From Antrodiella citrinella (taxonomy: Eukaryota > Basidiomycota > Agaricomycetes > Polyporales > Steccherinaceae), in the NCBI GenBank assembly GCA_004802725.1, contig SGPM01000418.1, forward strand, positions 1-20,969: a DNA stretch of 20,969 nucleotides. The letters run 5' to 3'. Below the pieces are notes generated by a model, which was not told the DNA's origin, did not search any database, and saw only the letters and a program-made list of their open reading frames with translations. Shown piece after piece: positions 20,535 to 20,969 of the stretch. How positions within the stretch are numbered: position 1 is the first letter of the stretch; each line of letters begins with the position of its first letter. Position numbers and translations under genes: made by a program.

Positions 20535-20700
20535 CAGCGGGGGCAGGTTTTCGACGTTTGCCACTGTGATGCCACGTGGCTGTACCAGGATTCCACGTGG
20601 CGCCCATCTCTCCAGACAGCGGGGGCTGGCCTTCGCCATTGCATCCGGCCCGCCACGTGGAGGCGCCAGGATGCCGCTCTCCTGCAGGTCCGGTGCGTTT
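20535..20700 (+). repeat. Imperfect direct repeat containing CCACGTGG
   Basis: Two units about 85 bp apart start with ACAGCGGGGGC(A/T)GG (about 20533 and 20618) and continue with similar order: TTCG.C..TTGC..., then GCCACGTGG, then CAGGAT. Divergence is considerable, so it is an old or loosely constrained repeat. Confidence 0.55.
20572..20660. promoter_or_regulatory. Cluster of three CCACGTGG palindromes (E-box)
   Basis: CCACGTGG occurs at 20572-20579 (within the 10-base palindrome GCCACGTGGC), 20593-20600 and 20653-20660. CACGTG is the core site of bHLH factors such as Cbf1 and Pho4. Three copies of an 8-mer in 89 bp are unlikely by chance. About 185 bp downstream lies a TATA box, which fits an upstream activating region for a rightward gene. 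Function inferred. Confidence 0.5.
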
Positions 20701-20710
20701 GTACCTTCCG

Positions 20711-20722
20711 CCCCCCCCCCCC
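20711..20722. repeat. C12 homopolymer
   Basis: Twelve cytosines in a row between TTCCG and TTGCACC. Prone to length change by slippage and to sequencing error. Confidence 0.9.
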
Positions 20723-20842
20723 TTGCACCCCGCCCGCTCGGCTGTGGCGGACCAGGCGCATTTTTCGCATACCGCTTGCCATCCTACATCCGTCCCATCC
20801 GAGGTGGGTGGCGGAGAATGTTGTCCGTTCCGAGGTTGGAGG

Positions 20843-20850
20843 TATATAAG
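20843..20850 (+). promoter_or_regulatory. TATA box TATATAAG
   Basis: Consensus-like TATATAAG within GGAGGTATATAAGCTCG, 38 bp before the ATG at 20888. It fits a core promoter for a plus-strand transcript leaving the window. Confidence 0.4.
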
Positions 20851-20969
20851 CTCGTTTGAGTTGAGGCAAATGAGAGCCATCGTCGTCATGAAACTCCATT
20901 TACTCAAACACCTACAGCGTTTTGCGGTGATATTTCACACCTTTGACCGCCCTACTGGTGGGTAAATCT

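Larger units (their letters stand above)
20177..20969. other. GC-rich right-end region, possible promoter of a gene beyond the edge
   Basis: About 790 bp. The left part should be the O-methyltransferase promoter (TATATATC at about 20221). From about 20450 the base composition turns GC-rich with an imperfect repeat, three CCACGTGG palindromes, a C12 run and a TATA box. An ATG at 20888 opens 23 codons up to a possible donor (G|GTGGGT, 20958), which could be a first exon running off the window, but nothing identifies it. Long open frames on both strands here come from the composition. Confidence 0.45.

Noticed and set aside
20299..20907. Overlapping open frames of 150-186 codons on both strands
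   Set aside because: They overlap each other in several frames in GC-rich DNA, are rich in Pro, Gly and Arg, and show no domain; stop-poor composition explains them.

Overview
The window reads as nuclear DNA of a filamentous basidiomycete, most likely an agaricomycete. Genes are split by many short introns (about 40-110 nt, GT..AG). The protein families also fit: a Hog1-type MAP kinase, a DNMT1-type methyltransferase with a replication-foci domain and two BAH domains, BTB-domain paralogues and plant-type O-methyltransferases. No prokaryotic, viral, CRISPR or RNA-gene signal was seen. All gene models below were spliced by hand from reading frame, splice sites and family motifs; none has transcript support here.

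Layout, left to right. (1) 1-1730, minus: HOG1/Sty1 stress MAP kinase, complete except for its last residues. (2) 1950-4314, plus: an orphan protein family in tandem, first a decayed copy, then an open two-exon gene with an Asp/Ser tract. (3) 5030-9955, plus: a DNMT1-like cytosine-5 DNA methyltransferase of about 1,330 residues. (4) 10051-10599, minus: DPH4, a J-domain/CSL-zinc protein of diphthamide synthesis, ending 95 bp from the methyltransferase. (5) 11035-13531, plus: a NIPA-type magnesium transporter with twelve exons, one only 6 nt long, and a 320-residue hydrophilic tail. (6) 13748-16779: a cluster of broken BTB/POZ genes, made of a 5' fragment with its promoter, a second promoter copy joined to a 3' fragment, and an inverted copy with frameshifts. 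(7) 17402-20176: two convergent O-methyltransferase paralogues. The plus copy is a pseudogene that loses its 3' end exactly where the minus copy ends; the minus copy is intact (451 residues). (8) 20177-20969: GC-rich DNA with three CCACGTGG palindromes, a C12 tract, an imperfect repeat and a TATA box, possibly the promoter of a gene beyond the right edge.

The four conserved genes (HOG1, DNMT1, DPH4, NIPA) are unrelated housekeeping or regulatory genes and do not form a pathway. Between and beside them lie three lineage-specific families (orphan, BTB, O-methyltransferase), each duplicated locally, with one or more copies decaying. I see no convincing new multi-gene system. The most interesting signals are the exon structures (a catalytic cysteine codon split by an intron, a 6-nt microexon), the duplicated BTB promoter module, the Cys-pair motif at the end of the BTB proteins, the inverted methyltransferase pair and the E-box cluster at the right end.
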